Source: Aequorivita xiaoshiensis
Lineage (GTDB): Bacteria > Bacteroidota > Bacteroidia > Flavobacteriales > Flavobacteriaceae
Assembly (NCBI RefSeq): GCF_022008395.1
Contig: NZ_JAIRBB010000003.1
Coordinates: 62,001-126,000 of the forward strand
Length of the DNA: 64,000 nt
Direction of reading: 5' to 3'
Shown: positions 8,111 to 16,542 of the stretch, one piece after another
Numbering within the stretch: the first letter of the stretch is position 1
Layout: the number at the start of each line of letters is the position of its first letter
Translations under genes and position numbers: made by a program
The notes under the pieces: generated by a model
What the model was told of the DNA's origin: nothing
What the model saw: the letters and a program-made list of their open reading frames with translations, nothing else
Databases searched by the model: none

Positions 8111-10516
8111 CTATTTTAATTTTACATTACTTTCTTCATCCTCTCCATCAGGTAAAATTTCAATAGCAGGCTTTTTCATTGTTTGCTTATTTGCAATGCT
8201 CTTTTCAAGTGAAAGCAATAGCGTAGGTAGTAATAATAAGTTGGATAACATAGCAAAAAGAAGTGTAATTGAAACTAATGCTCCTAAAGCTACTGTGCCT
8301 CCAAAACTAGATATTGTAAACACTGAGAACCCAAAAAACAGTACTATAGATGTATAAAACATACTTACTGTAGTTTCGCGCAGTGCGGCATATACAGATT
8401 TCTTGATTTTCCAGTTATTTGCAATTAGCTCCTGCCTGTATTTTGCCAAGAAGTGTATAGTATCATCTACAGAAATCCCGAATGCAATACTAAACACCAA
8501 AATAGTAGATGGTTTTATAGGAACTCCTACAAACCCCATTACTCCAGCGGTTATAATTAGCGGAAGCAAGTTAGGGATTAACGAAACAATAATCATTTTA
8601 AAGCTTCGAAACATCCATGCCATAAATAATGCAATTAAGAAAATTGCAAGTGAAAGGGAAAGGATAAGGTTGTTTACCAGGAAGTGAGTTCCCTTTTGAA
8701 AGACCAATGCTTTTCCAGTAACAGTAACGTTGTATCTTTCTTCAGGAAAAATTTTGACGATTTCAGCATTTAGATCTTCTTCTATACGGTCGAATCTATC
8801 TGGTTCGGTATCCTTCATAAACGTTGTGATACGTGCAAACTGCCCTGTGCTATCTACGTAGCTGCTAAGCATATTTGTATCGGTATTACTGCTTTTTGCA
8901 TGCGAAAGAATAAAACTTCTCTCTTGACTATTAGGAAGTTGATAGTAGTCAGGATTTCCGTTGTAGTAGGCTTGCTTAGAGTATTTTACCAATTCTACTA
9001 CCGAAATTGGTTTAGCAAATTCTGGAATTTCTTTAATATGCTCTTGTAGCCTGTCAATTCGTTTTAAGGTAGCAAGGTTCATCACTCCCTTTTTCTTTTT
9101 GGTATCTACCATTATCTCTAATGGCATAATACCTTCGTATTCCTTTTCAAAGAAACGAATATCGTCAAAGAAGCCAGTGTTTTTGGGCATGTCTTCAATT
9201 AAACTACCAGAAATCTTGATATTATAAATGCCAATAATACTTGCGCATAGAAGCAGCACTGCCATAATGTAAATGGTAATGCGTTGCTGTTTTACCATGC
9301 GCTCAATCCAATTCACAAAACTGTTTATCCACGTTTTATTCAAGTGTTTTAGGTGCTTGTATTTAGGCACCGCCATGTAGCTGTATATAATTGGAATAAT
9401 GAATAAACTCAATAGAAAGATAGCCACTATATTGATGGAAGCTACAATACCAAATTCTCTAAGCAATTCACTATTCACCAAAATAAAAGTCGCAAAACCT
9501 GAGGCAGTTGTAAGGTTGGTCATTAAAGTTGCATTCCCCACTTTAGCAATTACGCGTTGTAACGATTTTGCTTGATTTCCGTGAAGTTTTATTTCCTGTT
9601 GGTATTTATTAATTAGAAAAATACAGTTTGGAATTCCAATTACGATAATTAATGGAGGTATTAGCGCTGTAAGAACAGTAATTTCATACTGCAGTAACCC
9701 TAAGAATCCAAAGGCCCACATTACTCCAATTATCACGGTAAACATTGAAATAAACGTAGCGCGCCAAGAGCGGAAAAAGAAGAAAAATATCAGGGAGGTT
9801 ATAAATAGTGCCGCCCCAATAAATAATCCGATTTCGTCTATAATACTTTGTGAGTTGAGTGTACGGATGTAGGGCATACCAGAGGTATAAACCTTTACGC
9901 CTGTATCATCTTCAAACTTTTTGATAAGTGGAATTAAATCGTCAACTATAAAATCTTTTCTCGCTGCGGTATTTACGATGTCTTTTTTCATATAAATAGC
10001 CGAGCGAATAGACTGTTTGTCTGGGCTATAAATTAGGCCGTCATAAAATGGAAGCTTGTTGAACAGCTCATCTTCATACCCTGCCAAATTTTCACTGGTA
10101 AGGAGTGAATCTTTTATAAAAGGTACGAGTTCGAAGCCTGTGGTGTCGGTTCTCTTTTGAAGTTTTTGAAGGTTTCCTACCGAAAGTGTGAACTCAACCT
10201 CATTAAACTTTCCGATATCTTCGGAAAGCTTATTCCACGCTTTAAATTTTTCAGGTGTGAAAATAGACGAATCTTTTACGCCCATCACGATAAGGTTTCC
10301 TTCTTCGCCAAAATGCGAAAGGAATTTATTGTACTCAAGGTTTATTGGGTGGTCATCCGGCAGTAGATTGGCTTCGGTATACGTAAAGCGCATGTTTTTC
10401 CACTGGAGTGCAAGAAGAACTGTAATTGCAGCAATTACAATTAAAATCCAGGTGCGGTTGCGCAAGATAAAACGTGCAACCCAACTCCAAAATCCGATGC
10501 TAAAAAGTTTGTTCAA
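8111..10516 (-). CDS. RND/MMPL-family transporter
   Basis: 801 residues with the twofold RND layout without the long drug-docking domains: one membrane helix (about 19-38), a periplasmic domain, five helices (about 225-385), a helix near 412, a second periplasmic domain, and five more helices (about 625-775). The second half has GISVDDTIHFLAKYR near 699, the conserved transmembrane aspartate pair expected of proton-driven RND proteins. The matching place in the first half (GIPNCIFLINKY) lacks them. The family exports lipids, hopanoids or hydrophobic small molecules across the inner membrane; the substrate here is unknown. It stands alone, 100 bases upstream of asnS on the same strand. Confidence 0.88.
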   Translation of the reverse strand: MNKLFSIGFWSWVARFILRNRTWILIVIAAITVLLALQWKNMRFTYTEANLLPDDHPINLEYNKFLSHFGEEGNLIVMGVKDSSIFTPEKFKAWNKLSEDIGKFNEVEFTLSVGNLQKLQKRTDTTGFELVPFIKDSLLTSENLAGYEDELFNKLPFYDGLIYSPDKQSIRSAIYMKKDIVNTAARKDFIVDDLIPLIKKFEDDTGVKVYTSGMPYIRTLNSQSIIDEIGLFIGAALFITSLIFFFFFRSWRATFISMFTVIIGVMWAFGFLGLLQYEITVLTALIPPLIIVIGIPNCIFLINKYQQEIKLHGNQAKSLQRVIAKVGNATLMTNLTTASGFATFILVNSELLREFGIVASINIVAIFLLSLFIIPIIYSYMAVPKYKHLKHLNKTWINSFVNWIERMVKQQRITIYIMAVLLLCASIIGIYNIKISGSLIEDMPKNTGFFDDIRFFEKEYEGIMPLEIMVDTKKKKGVMNLATLKRIDRLQEHIKEIPEFAKPISVVELVKYSKQAYYNGNPDYYQLPNSQERSFILSHAKSSNTDTNMLSSYVDSTGQFARITTFMKDTEPDRFDRIEEDLNAEIVKIFPEERYNVTVTGKALVFQKGTHFLVNNLILSLSLAIFLIALFMAWMFRSFKMIIVSLIPNLLPLIITAGVMGFVGVPIKPSTILVFSIAFGISVDDTIHFLAKYRQELIANNWKIKKSVYAALRETTVSMFYTSIVLFFGFSVFTISSFGGTVALGALVSITLLFAMLSNLLLLPTLLLSLEKSIANKQTMKKPAIEILPDGEDEESNVKLK

Positions 10517-10667
10517 AGCAATTTTTTAAAGATTTCGCAAAGGTAAGGATTCCCCATAAGTAGGCGATTGATTTTTAAGGGTATTTTGGAGTAACTTAAT
10601 GCCTTAGAAAAATTGTTTTAGAATTTGTTTAAATTTACGATTATAAGAGAATGAGGTGATAGACTAT

Positions 10668-11030
10668 ATGTATTTTTCTAATAACCATTGCTTTAAAATG
10701 CAAAAAGAAGTTTTAATATTTAAAAAGAGGGGGTTTCCATCGATTAAAATATTTGATAAGCATTTTGAAATCAAAGCGATTGACCATTGGGAATACAGAT
10801 CTTTTAAATATTCTGAAATAAAAGAGATTTTTCACTATAACCCAAATAAAACATGGTGGAGAAAACTATACATCCAAATGTCATATACAGCTCAACTGTT
10901 TTCTAATAGCGAACCTAAAATATTAAAAGTATTACTGAAGAATGGTGGAGAATGGACTTATAAAACCTCTTCTACTTACGACCCTCAATTTAGGAAAGCT
11001 CTCATTTTGATAGGTAGAAAACTAAGTTAA
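10668..11030 (+). CDS. Hypothetical small protein
   Basis: About 120 residues with no recognised domain. The protein is rich in lysine and aromatics, with a WWRKLYIQ segment in the middle and GGEWTYKTSSTYDPQFRKAL near the end. The alternating pattern suggests a small beta-rich, PH-like fold, but this is a guess. The frame allows starts at GTG 10656, ATG 10668 or ATG 10698; none has a good ribosome-binding site. The 10698 start (MQKEVLIFKKRG) would drop a poorly ordered N-terminus and is a fair alternative. It is isolated between two minus-strand genes and converges with the next by 31 bases. Confidence 0.55.
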   Translation: MYFSNNHCFKMQKEVLIFKKRGFPSIKIFDKHFEIKAIDHWEYRSFKYSEIKEIFHYNPNKTWWRKLYIQMSYTAQLFSNSEPKILKVLLKNGGEWTYKTSSTYDPQFRKALILIGRKLS

Positions 11031-11061
11031 AGCTTTATTTTTAAGCTAGTTAGATTTTTTG

Positions 11062-12345
11062 CTAAACCTTCAAATTAAAAGTAAATTTAAATGATATGTT
11101 GTCTTCAAAATTTGGTAGGCTATAATAGCCGTATCTATAGGCAAAGCTAAGTCCGAATCCAAGTGCAATTTTATTGAGTTCTAATCCAGCTTCGTTATAG
11201 GGGTGGTCTAAGGTGTTGAAAGGGATACCAAAATGACGGTCTGTATCCTTCATATCTCCAATAGCGTGACGAGAGATTAACACCAACTCAGGATTCCATT
11301 TTTCTGCTAATCTAAACCTTCTAAAAGTGTGCTTCATTTGAAGCATCGCTAATTTATCGGAGAAAAACTCACCAAAATACATCGTTTCAAAACTCTGTAC
11401 ACCTGCCACAGAAAATCGCTTAAAAACTGTTTCCTTAATAGGTTGGTTTGGAAAAGCGTGAAATAAATGGGTTAAAGGCAAATCTCCGGTTGCAATTTCA
11501 CTTTGTAGTATGAAACTAGTAGAAGAGAGGTTTTTGCGTTTTATTTCATAATCGAGTTTAAGTCCAAATTTGGCGTAATTAAAATCACTGCCAGCCACGT
11601 CTTTAAATCCTTTTGTGATTTGTGTACTTATTTTTGGAAGTCTATCGGTTGGCACTCTATTTCCGTCGTCGTTAACTATGGTATCTGTCTTTAATTTTAC
11701 TCGGAAAGATAGAATTGCTTCTGCCAATTTATATTGGTTATATGTCTTACCTTCATCTATAAAATAGTAGTCTTCAAAATTATTAACGTCTGAATGAGCT
11801 ACTCTAAATTCGGTCCAAATACTTGGAGATAATTCACTTTGTATATTGGCTTGCCATTCTTTATAGTCGTAGAACTCAATAACATTTAAAAGTCTTGGTT
11901 CAAATAGCGAGTAAAACCTAGCATCGGTTAAGAAATCATAAGTACCAATTTCTTTAATATCGTCGGTGTAGTACAAGCTTATCCAGGTTTTTTTGTCTTT
12001 GTTTACTCTTGCGCTTCCACCAAGGCTATATTTAAATTCCTCGTCCTTAAATCCATAGGCAACATAACCGCCAAATCTATACTTTTCAAAAAGCTTGTCA
12101 TTGGTAAGTCCTCCTACACCAAGACGTAATCCTTCGTGATTGTTATACTTTACGAGTGTTTTTAAATCAATATCGAAAAAACCAACAGGAAAATATCCGG
12201 TCGTTAGAGGATATCCTTTTTCTTTAGAAAATTCTAATAAAGTTTTCTTTATTCCCGTTACAGAGTCATTATTTGTTTCATTGTTTACTTGCGCAATAGC
12301 AGTGGCTCCAATTAAAAAGGAGAATAAAAATAATATCTTACGCAT
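11062..12345 (-). CDS. DUF5686-like outer-membrane barrel protein
   Basis: 427 residues with a signal peptide (about 1-18, ending TAIAQ). The rest is made of repeated amphipathic strands (RFGGYVAYGFKDEEFKYSLGG, SARVNKDKKTWISLYY, FSVAGVQSFETMYFGEFFS) and ends in a terminal strand NISFKFTFNLKV, as outer-membrane barrels do. The text resembles the C-terminal barrel of the long DUF5686/carboxypeptidase-regulatory proteins of Bacteroidota (about 800 residues), but the N-terminal CarboxypepD-like domain is absent. So it is either a short family member or a barrel-only derivative. Function unknown. It stands alone on its strand, next to the frr terminator. Confidence 0.7.
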   Translation of the reverse strand: MRKILFLFSFLIGATAIAQVNNETNNDSVTGIKKTLLEFSKEKGYPLTTGYFPVGFFDIDLKTLVKYNNHEGLRLGVGGLTNDKLFEKYRFGGYVAYGFKDEEFKYSLGGSARVNKDKKTWISLYYTDDIKEIGTYDFLTDARFYSLFEPRLLNVIEFYDYKEWQANIQSELSPSIWTEFRVAHSDVNNFEDYYFIDEGKTYNQYKLAEAILSFRVKLKTDTIVNDDGNRVPTDRLPKISTQITKGFKDVAGSDFNYAKFGLKLDYEIKRKNLSSTSFILQSEIATGDLPLTHLFHAFPNQPIKETVFKRFSVAGVQSFETMYFGEFFSDKLAMLQMKHTFRRFRLAEKWNPELVLISRHAIGDMKDTDRHFGIPFNTLDHPYNEAGLELNKIALGFGLSFAYRYGYYSLPNFEDNISFKFTFNLKV

Positions 12346-12385
12346 AGGTGTAATAGGCAGTTGATTTGTGTCGTAAAAATAAAAA

Positions 12386-12407
12386 AAAGCGGCACAGGTG
12401 CCGCTTT
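12386..12407 (-). terminator. Terminator after frr
   Basis: AAAGCGGCAC AG GTGCCGCTTT (12386-12407) forms a 10-bp stem with a minimal loop. On the minus strand it is followed by a run of Ts (As at 12377-12385 on +). It ends the pyrH-frr transcript. Confidence 0.88.
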
Positions 12408-12435
12408 ATTGTATATAGTTTAACGAAAAAGGAAA

Positions 12436-12990
12436 TTAAACTGTCATAATTTCTTTTTCTTTTATCGCTAAAATTTCATCGATTTTTTTGATGTGAGTGT
12501 CAGTCATTTCTTGAACATCATCTTCCAAACTCTTTTTTAAGTCTTCAGAGATATCTAAGTTTTTTAAATCGTTGTTAGCATTTTTTCTGTCGTTACGCAC
12601 TCCAATTTTTGCTTCTTCGGCAACTGCTTTTGCCTGCTTGGCTAAATCTTTTCTGCGTTCTTCGGTTAGTGGTGGTACGTTAATAATAACGCTTTCTCCG
12701 TTATTCATTGGATTAAAACCGAGGTTTGCTAAATGAATACCACGTTCAATTTCAGGAATTAGGCTTTTTTCCCAAGGTTGGATAGAAATTGTCATTCCAT
12801 CTGGAGTGCTAACATTTGCCACTTGGCTTAAAGGAGTTGGACTACCGTAGTAATCTACCATTACACTTCCTACCATTGAAGGGGAAGCTTTTCCTGCACG
12901 AATATTCACCAGTTGTTTTTCAAGATGCTTTAGCGCATTTGCCATTGCCTCTTTAGTACCATCAATTATAAAGTCTATTTCGTCTTCCAT
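12436..12990 (-). CDS. frr: Ribosome recycling factor
   Basis: Splits post-termination ribosomes together with EF-G. 184 residues, the usual length. The sequence carries the family's conserved stretches: LVNIRAGKASPSMV near 27, VDYYGSPTPLSQVANVS near 44, ISIQPWEKSLIPEIE near 70, and EERRKDLAKQAKAVAEEAKIGVRNDR near 115-140. It lies 143 bases downstream of pyrH on the same strand, the common pyrH-frr pairing, and is followed by a terminator. Confidence 0.97.
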   Translation of the reverse strand: MEDEIDFIIDGTKEAMANALKHLEKQLVNIRAGKASPSMVGSVMVDYYGSPTPLSQVANVSTPDGMTISIQPWEKSLIPEIERGIHLANLGFNPMNNGESVIINVPPLTEERRKDLAKQAKAVAEEAKIGVRNDRKNANNDLKNLDISEDLKKSLEDDVQEMTDTHIKKIDEILAIKEKEIMTV

Positions 12991-13133
12991 ATCTCGACTT
13001 AGTTCGATATCCGAACGTATTTATTATTTATAGTTTCTGTTTTTGAAATTTGAATAGTTCAAAATTAAGAATTTTAAACTCAAAACTCAATATTATTTTA
13101 TATCATTAAAACCTCTTAAAGTGGGGGTTAATG

Positions 13134-13841
13134 TTATAAGTTTACTTTTGTTCCAATACTTTCACCAGAAACTACTTTAAGTAAGTTTCCTTTGGTATTC
13201 ATATCGAAAACAATAATTGGTAATTCGTTTTCTTGACTTAAAGTAAATGCAGTAGTGTCCATTACTTTTAATCCTTTTTGAAGCACGTCTTCAAAACTGA
13301 TAAATTCAAATTTCTCTGCAAGTTTATCTTTCTCTGGATCGCTAGTATAAATACCATCTACGCGAGTTCCTTTTAAGATTACATCTGCTTGAATTTCTAT
13401 TGCTCTTAAAACTGCAGCCGAATCAGTAGTGAAATAAGGGTTTCCTGTACCTCCTCCAAAGATTACAACTCGACCTTTTTCCAAATGCCTAATGGCTTTA
13501 CGACGAATAAAAGGCTCTGCAACCTCATTGATGTTAATTGCACTTTGTAATCGGGTTGGGATATCTTCATTTTCAAGAGCACTCTGTAATGCTAAGCCAT
13601 TAATTACAGTGGCTAGCATTCCCATATGATCACCTTGAACTCGATCCATTCCGCTGCTAGCGCCTGCCAAGCCTCTAAAGATGTTTCCGCCGCCAATAAC
13701 TATAGCTACTTGTACGCCTTTATCGGTTATTTGCTTAATTTCTTGAGCGTATTCTTTAAGACGAACTGGGTCTATCCCGTATTGTTGTTCGCCCATCAAG
13801 GCTTCCCCTGAAAGTTTTAATAATATTCTCTTGTAGTCCAT
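13134..13841 (-). CDS. pyrH: Uridylate kinase
   Basis: Phosphorylates UMP to UDP for pyrimidine nucleotide synthesis. 235 residues, normal length for the bacterial hexameric enzyme. Signs are [12 protein letters not shown] at the N-terminus, [10 protein letters not shown] near 46 (phosphate-binding), [15 protein letters not shown] near 70, and [18 protein letters not shown] near 130. It is first of the pyrH-frr pair. The longer minus-strand frame overlapping its 5' end (to 14019) is not coding. Confidence 0.97.
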   Translation of the reverse strand: MDYKRILLKLSGEALMGEQQYGIDPVRLKEYAQEIKQITDKGVQVAIVIGGGNIFRGLAGASSGMDRVQGDHMGMLATVINGLALQSALENEDIPTRLQSAININEVAEPFIRRKAIRHLEKGRVVIFGGGTGNPYFTTDSAAVLRAIEIQADVILKGTRVDGIYTSDPEKDKLAEKFEFISFEDVLQKGLKVMDTTAFTLSQENELPIIVFDMNTKGNLLKVVSGESIGTKVNL

Positions 13842-14022
13842 AGTGTGGGTTTACTGCGGCAAAAATAAAGAAAAATATTGATGCACGATAACTAATTATT
13901 AAAAGTAGTATTTGAAAATAAATATAATACCACTTATAAGTTAACCGTCTATAAATGATGACTTCTTGATTTTTTTTCGATAGGAATGTAAACAGGCATA
14001 ATAATCTTAAAAATCTCACATT

Positions 14023-15408
14023 ATGAAAACCTTAATTTTTTATTTTTTATTGAGCGTATCATCTATCGTATTTGCTCAAAACAGCACCCCGTCTCAGGCG
14101 TATTTTAATCCTATAACTATTTCAGAAATAGAGTGTATTCCCGATGCGCATAGGCAGAATATTTTACAAGAAATTGAAACTAATAAACGAGCAATTCTTG
14201 AGGTTAATCCAGAAATATTTCAGAATAGAACAACTACACATCCGCTTTTTGAACTTCCTTTTAAAGCAAAGTCGGGATTTACAGATTATGGATATTATTC
14301 ATTATTTAATCAGGTAGATCACAATATAGCTCCTGCAGGCCAATTATTAGATTATAACTGCGGGGAAAGAACTTATGATTGGGCAACTGGAAATCACGCC
14401 GGAACAGACTATGTAGTGTGGCCATATCCATGGAAAAAAATGGATGAAGATGTTATGGAAGTAATTGCCGCTGCTCCTGGAATAATAATTCAGAAGAAGG
14501 ATGGGCATTTTGATAAGAATTGTGTAAACAATGGAAATCCGAATTGGAATGGCGTTATTTTAGAACACTCCGACGGGTCACAATCTTGGTATTGGCATTT
14601 TAAAGACGGAAGTACAACAACTAAAAATGTTGGTGATGCCGTGGCAAGTGGTGAGTATTTAGGTTTGGCGGGAAGCTCGGGAAGTAGCACAATTCCACAT
14701 TTACATTTTGAAGTTCACGATGCTGCCGGAGATCTTATAGACCCCTACGCCGGACCTTGTAATGACTTAAATTCTGATAGTTGGTGGATCGAGCAACCTG
14801 ATTATATGGTTCCCGAAATACTAACGCTTTCTACTCATTATTCAGAAATTTTAGATGATGAGTGTGGAGAAATTGAAGATACTTATGGAGAACTCAATTT
14901 CTTACCCGGTGAAACGATTTATTTTAAACTGTTTTATCGAGATATTCAAACAGGCGATATAACAAATATACAAGTGAAAAAGCCTAACGGAACTATACTA
15001 TGGGATTACGATTTTGTCTCCGATTGGCCTAATCATTTTGCGGCTTACACCTATTGGGTTTGGCCTACAGATAACACATGGGAAGATGGCGTTTACGATG
15101 TAACCGTTACCTTTAAGGGAAATACGTATGAAACTATTTTTGGAATAAACACTAATCTTTTGGTAAATAAACCTGAGATAAATGAGGTATTAATATTCCC
15201 AAATCCTACATCAGATTTTATTAATGTTCAGAGTGTAGAAGAAATAAGCAGTATCTCGGTTTACGATTTAGCGGGGAGAGAAATTTTCAAACACCTTCCA
15301 CAGTCGGAAAATACTACCATAGATTTTTCAAAATTTAACATTGGGATCTATTTGGTGAAAGTTGACTCGGCTGATAAGTCGCAAACTTTTAAAATAAGTA
15401 AACTTTAG
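14023..15408 (+). CDS. Secreted M23-family peptidase with T9SS sorting domain
   Basis: Zinc metallopeptidase of the LytM/lysostaphin type. 461 residues. A signal peptide (about 1-18, ending SIVFAQ) is followed by the peptidase domain, with HAGTDYV near 127 (first zinc ligands, HxxxD) and HLHFEVHD near 226 (HxH). A beta-rich domain covers about 285-380. The end, about residues 388-461, is a type A C-terminal sorting domain: IFPNPTSDFINV, then ISVYDLAGREIF, then GIYLVKV and a final TFKISKL. The protein is therefore expected to cross the outer membrane by type IX secretion and to be anchored or released there, where it could cut peptidoglycan bridges of other cells or extracellular proteins. It stands alone. 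Confidence 0.9.
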   Translation: MKTLIFYFLLSVSSIVFAQNSTPSQAYFNPITISEIECIPDAHRQNILQEIETNKRAILEVNPEIFQNRTTTHPLFELPFKAKSGFTDYGYYSLFNQVDHNIAPAGQLLDYNCGERTYDWATGNHAGTDYVVWPYPWKKMDEDVMEVIAAAPGIIIQKKDGHFDKNCVNNGNPNWNGVILEHSDGSQSWYWHFKDGSTTTKNVGDAVASGEYLGLAGSSGSSTIPHLHFEVHDAAGDLIDPYAGPCNDLNSDSWWIEQPDYMVPEILTLSTHYSEILDDECGEIEDTYGELNFLPGETIYFKLFYRDIQTGDITNIQVKKPNGTILWDYDFVSDWPNHFAAYTYWVWPTDNTWEDGVYDVTVTFKGNTYETIFGINTNLLVNKPEINEVLIFPNPTSDFINVQSVEEISSISVYDLAGREIFKHLPQSENTTIDFSKFNIGIYLVKVDSADKSQTFKISKL

Positions 15409-15445
15409 AGTTGATTTATGCTTTCTGTGTTTATTTAAATAAGAA

Positions 15446-15473
15446 AAAGTCGCTCCTCCTCAAAAGCGACTTT
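15446..15473 (+). terminator. Likely terminator of the M23 peptidase gene
   Basis: Stem AAAGTCGCT (15446-15454) with AGCGACTTT (15465-15473), loop of 10 bases, then CCTTTG. The T run is weak. Confidence 0.65.
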
Positions 15474-15575
15474 CCTTTGTACCGAAATATGAAAACACGG
15501 TTAGTTAGTTTTCTAATTATAAATTAATTATCCCCACAATTACTTTAATTTATCTCGGTATTATTTTTTATAAAA

Positions 15576-15599
15576 ATAGCCACGCCCCACCGTGGCTAT
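15576..15599 (-). terminator. Likely terminator of the LytTR regulator operon
   Basis: Stem ATAGCCACG (15576-15584) with CGTGGCTAT (15591-15599), loop CCCCAC. On the minus strand it is followed by TTTTTAT. It sits 240 bases past the regulator stop. Confidence 0.65.
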
Positions 15600-15839
15600 C
15601 TTCATTATCAATTGAAAACTCAATTGAAGCTATGATTTAAAATACTATTAACTAAACCAAAATATATTACGATTTTAAACATAGCCAAATTTTATACTTT
15701 TTTAATTTGGTTCATTATCCGTAACGAAATCTTTATTTAAAGGTGCGTTTGCCAATAATTAATAATCGAATATAAACTGTAAAAAATAATTAGCTTAGAT
15801 TCTTTAGTGAGTGCAGTGTAATTTTTAGTGAATGAGAAA

Positions 15840-16523
15840 TTAACTTTGAATTAGCTGTTTGAGCGTAGATTTTCGAGAGCTGCTAATAGGAATTTCTATG
15901 TTGTTTATAATTACAACATTTTTACACAACGCATCAACTTTTAATAAATTAATTATATAGGAGCGATGTGTTTTAACAAACTTTTCTTGATTGAGTTGAG
16001 AGGACAGGTACTTAAGCGTTTTAGGGACTAAATACTTACGTGTGGTAGTTATAACATAGCAGTAATTGTCATAGGCTTTCAGGTAGAGAATTTGGGACTG
16101 TTTTATTTTATAAAGTTCATTATCAGCTGAAAAAGAAAGAAATTCTTCATCGTTAATATAGTTATTCCAAGCAATTTCAATATTACTTCGCAATCCATTT
16201 TCAGTAAATGGTTTTACAATATACCCCAATGGACGCGTTTGCTTAACCCTTTTTATGGTATGCGGATCTGTTTGAGACGTTAGGTATAAATACGGTTTGT
16301 TAAGCGTATCTAGGTCTTCTGCTAAATCAACACCGTCTCTTTCCCCATCGAGTTGAATATCTACTAAAACAAGATCTGGTTTGTTGCTTTTAATTTCGGC
16401 TAATGCTTCGTCCACACTATCGGCATGACCGCAAACACTATATCCATTTTTCTGCAAAATGGACTCAAGGGTTATTGCGATAATCGGATCGTCTTCAACT
16501 ATATATATTTTTAATTTACTCAA
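15840..16523 (-). CDS. LytTR-family response regulator
   Basis: 227 residues. The N-terminal receiver domain (about 1-120) has DD at 11-12, the phospho-acceptor aspartate in LVLVDIQLDGE near 56, the threonine in YLTSQTDP near 82, and the lysine in GYIVKPFTENG near 104. The C-terminal LytTR DNA-binding domain (about 130-227) has ILYLKAYDNYCYVITTTRKY and FVKTHRSYIINL, with the conserved HRSY. It lies 19 bases downstream of a histidine kinase gene on the same strand and is almost certainly its partner. Target genes are unknown. Confidence 0.93.
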   Translation of the reverse strand: MSKLKIYIVEDDPIIAITLESILQKNGYSVCGHADSVDEALAEIKSNKPDLVLVDIQLDGERDGVDLAEDLDTLNKPYLYLTSQTDPHTIKRVKQTRPLGYIVKPFTENGLRSNIEIAWNNYINDEEFLSFSADNELYKIKQSQILYLKAYDNYCYVITTTRKYLVPKTLKYLSSQLNQEKFVKTHRSYIINLLKVDALCKNVVIINNIEIPISSSRKSTLKQLIQS

Positions 16524-16542
16524 AATAATTAGCTTAGTTTAA

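Larger units (their letters stand above)
15409..15839. other. Intergenic region with two hairpins
   Basis: 431 A+T-rich bases between two convergent units. No gene is visible. It holds one hairpin after the peptidase gene and another serving the minus-strand regulator; the remaining bases show nothing I can interpret. Confidence 0.6.

Noticed and set aside
10157-10529. Two plus-strand frames (69 and 113 codons) opposite the 5' end of the RND gene
   Set aside because: Both are antisense to a well-supported conserved gene and show no protein-like features.
13756-14019. 87-codon minus-strand frame extending upstream of pyrH
   Set aside because: It overlaps the pyrH start out of frame and reads through A+T-rich intergenic DNA with no recognisable pattern.
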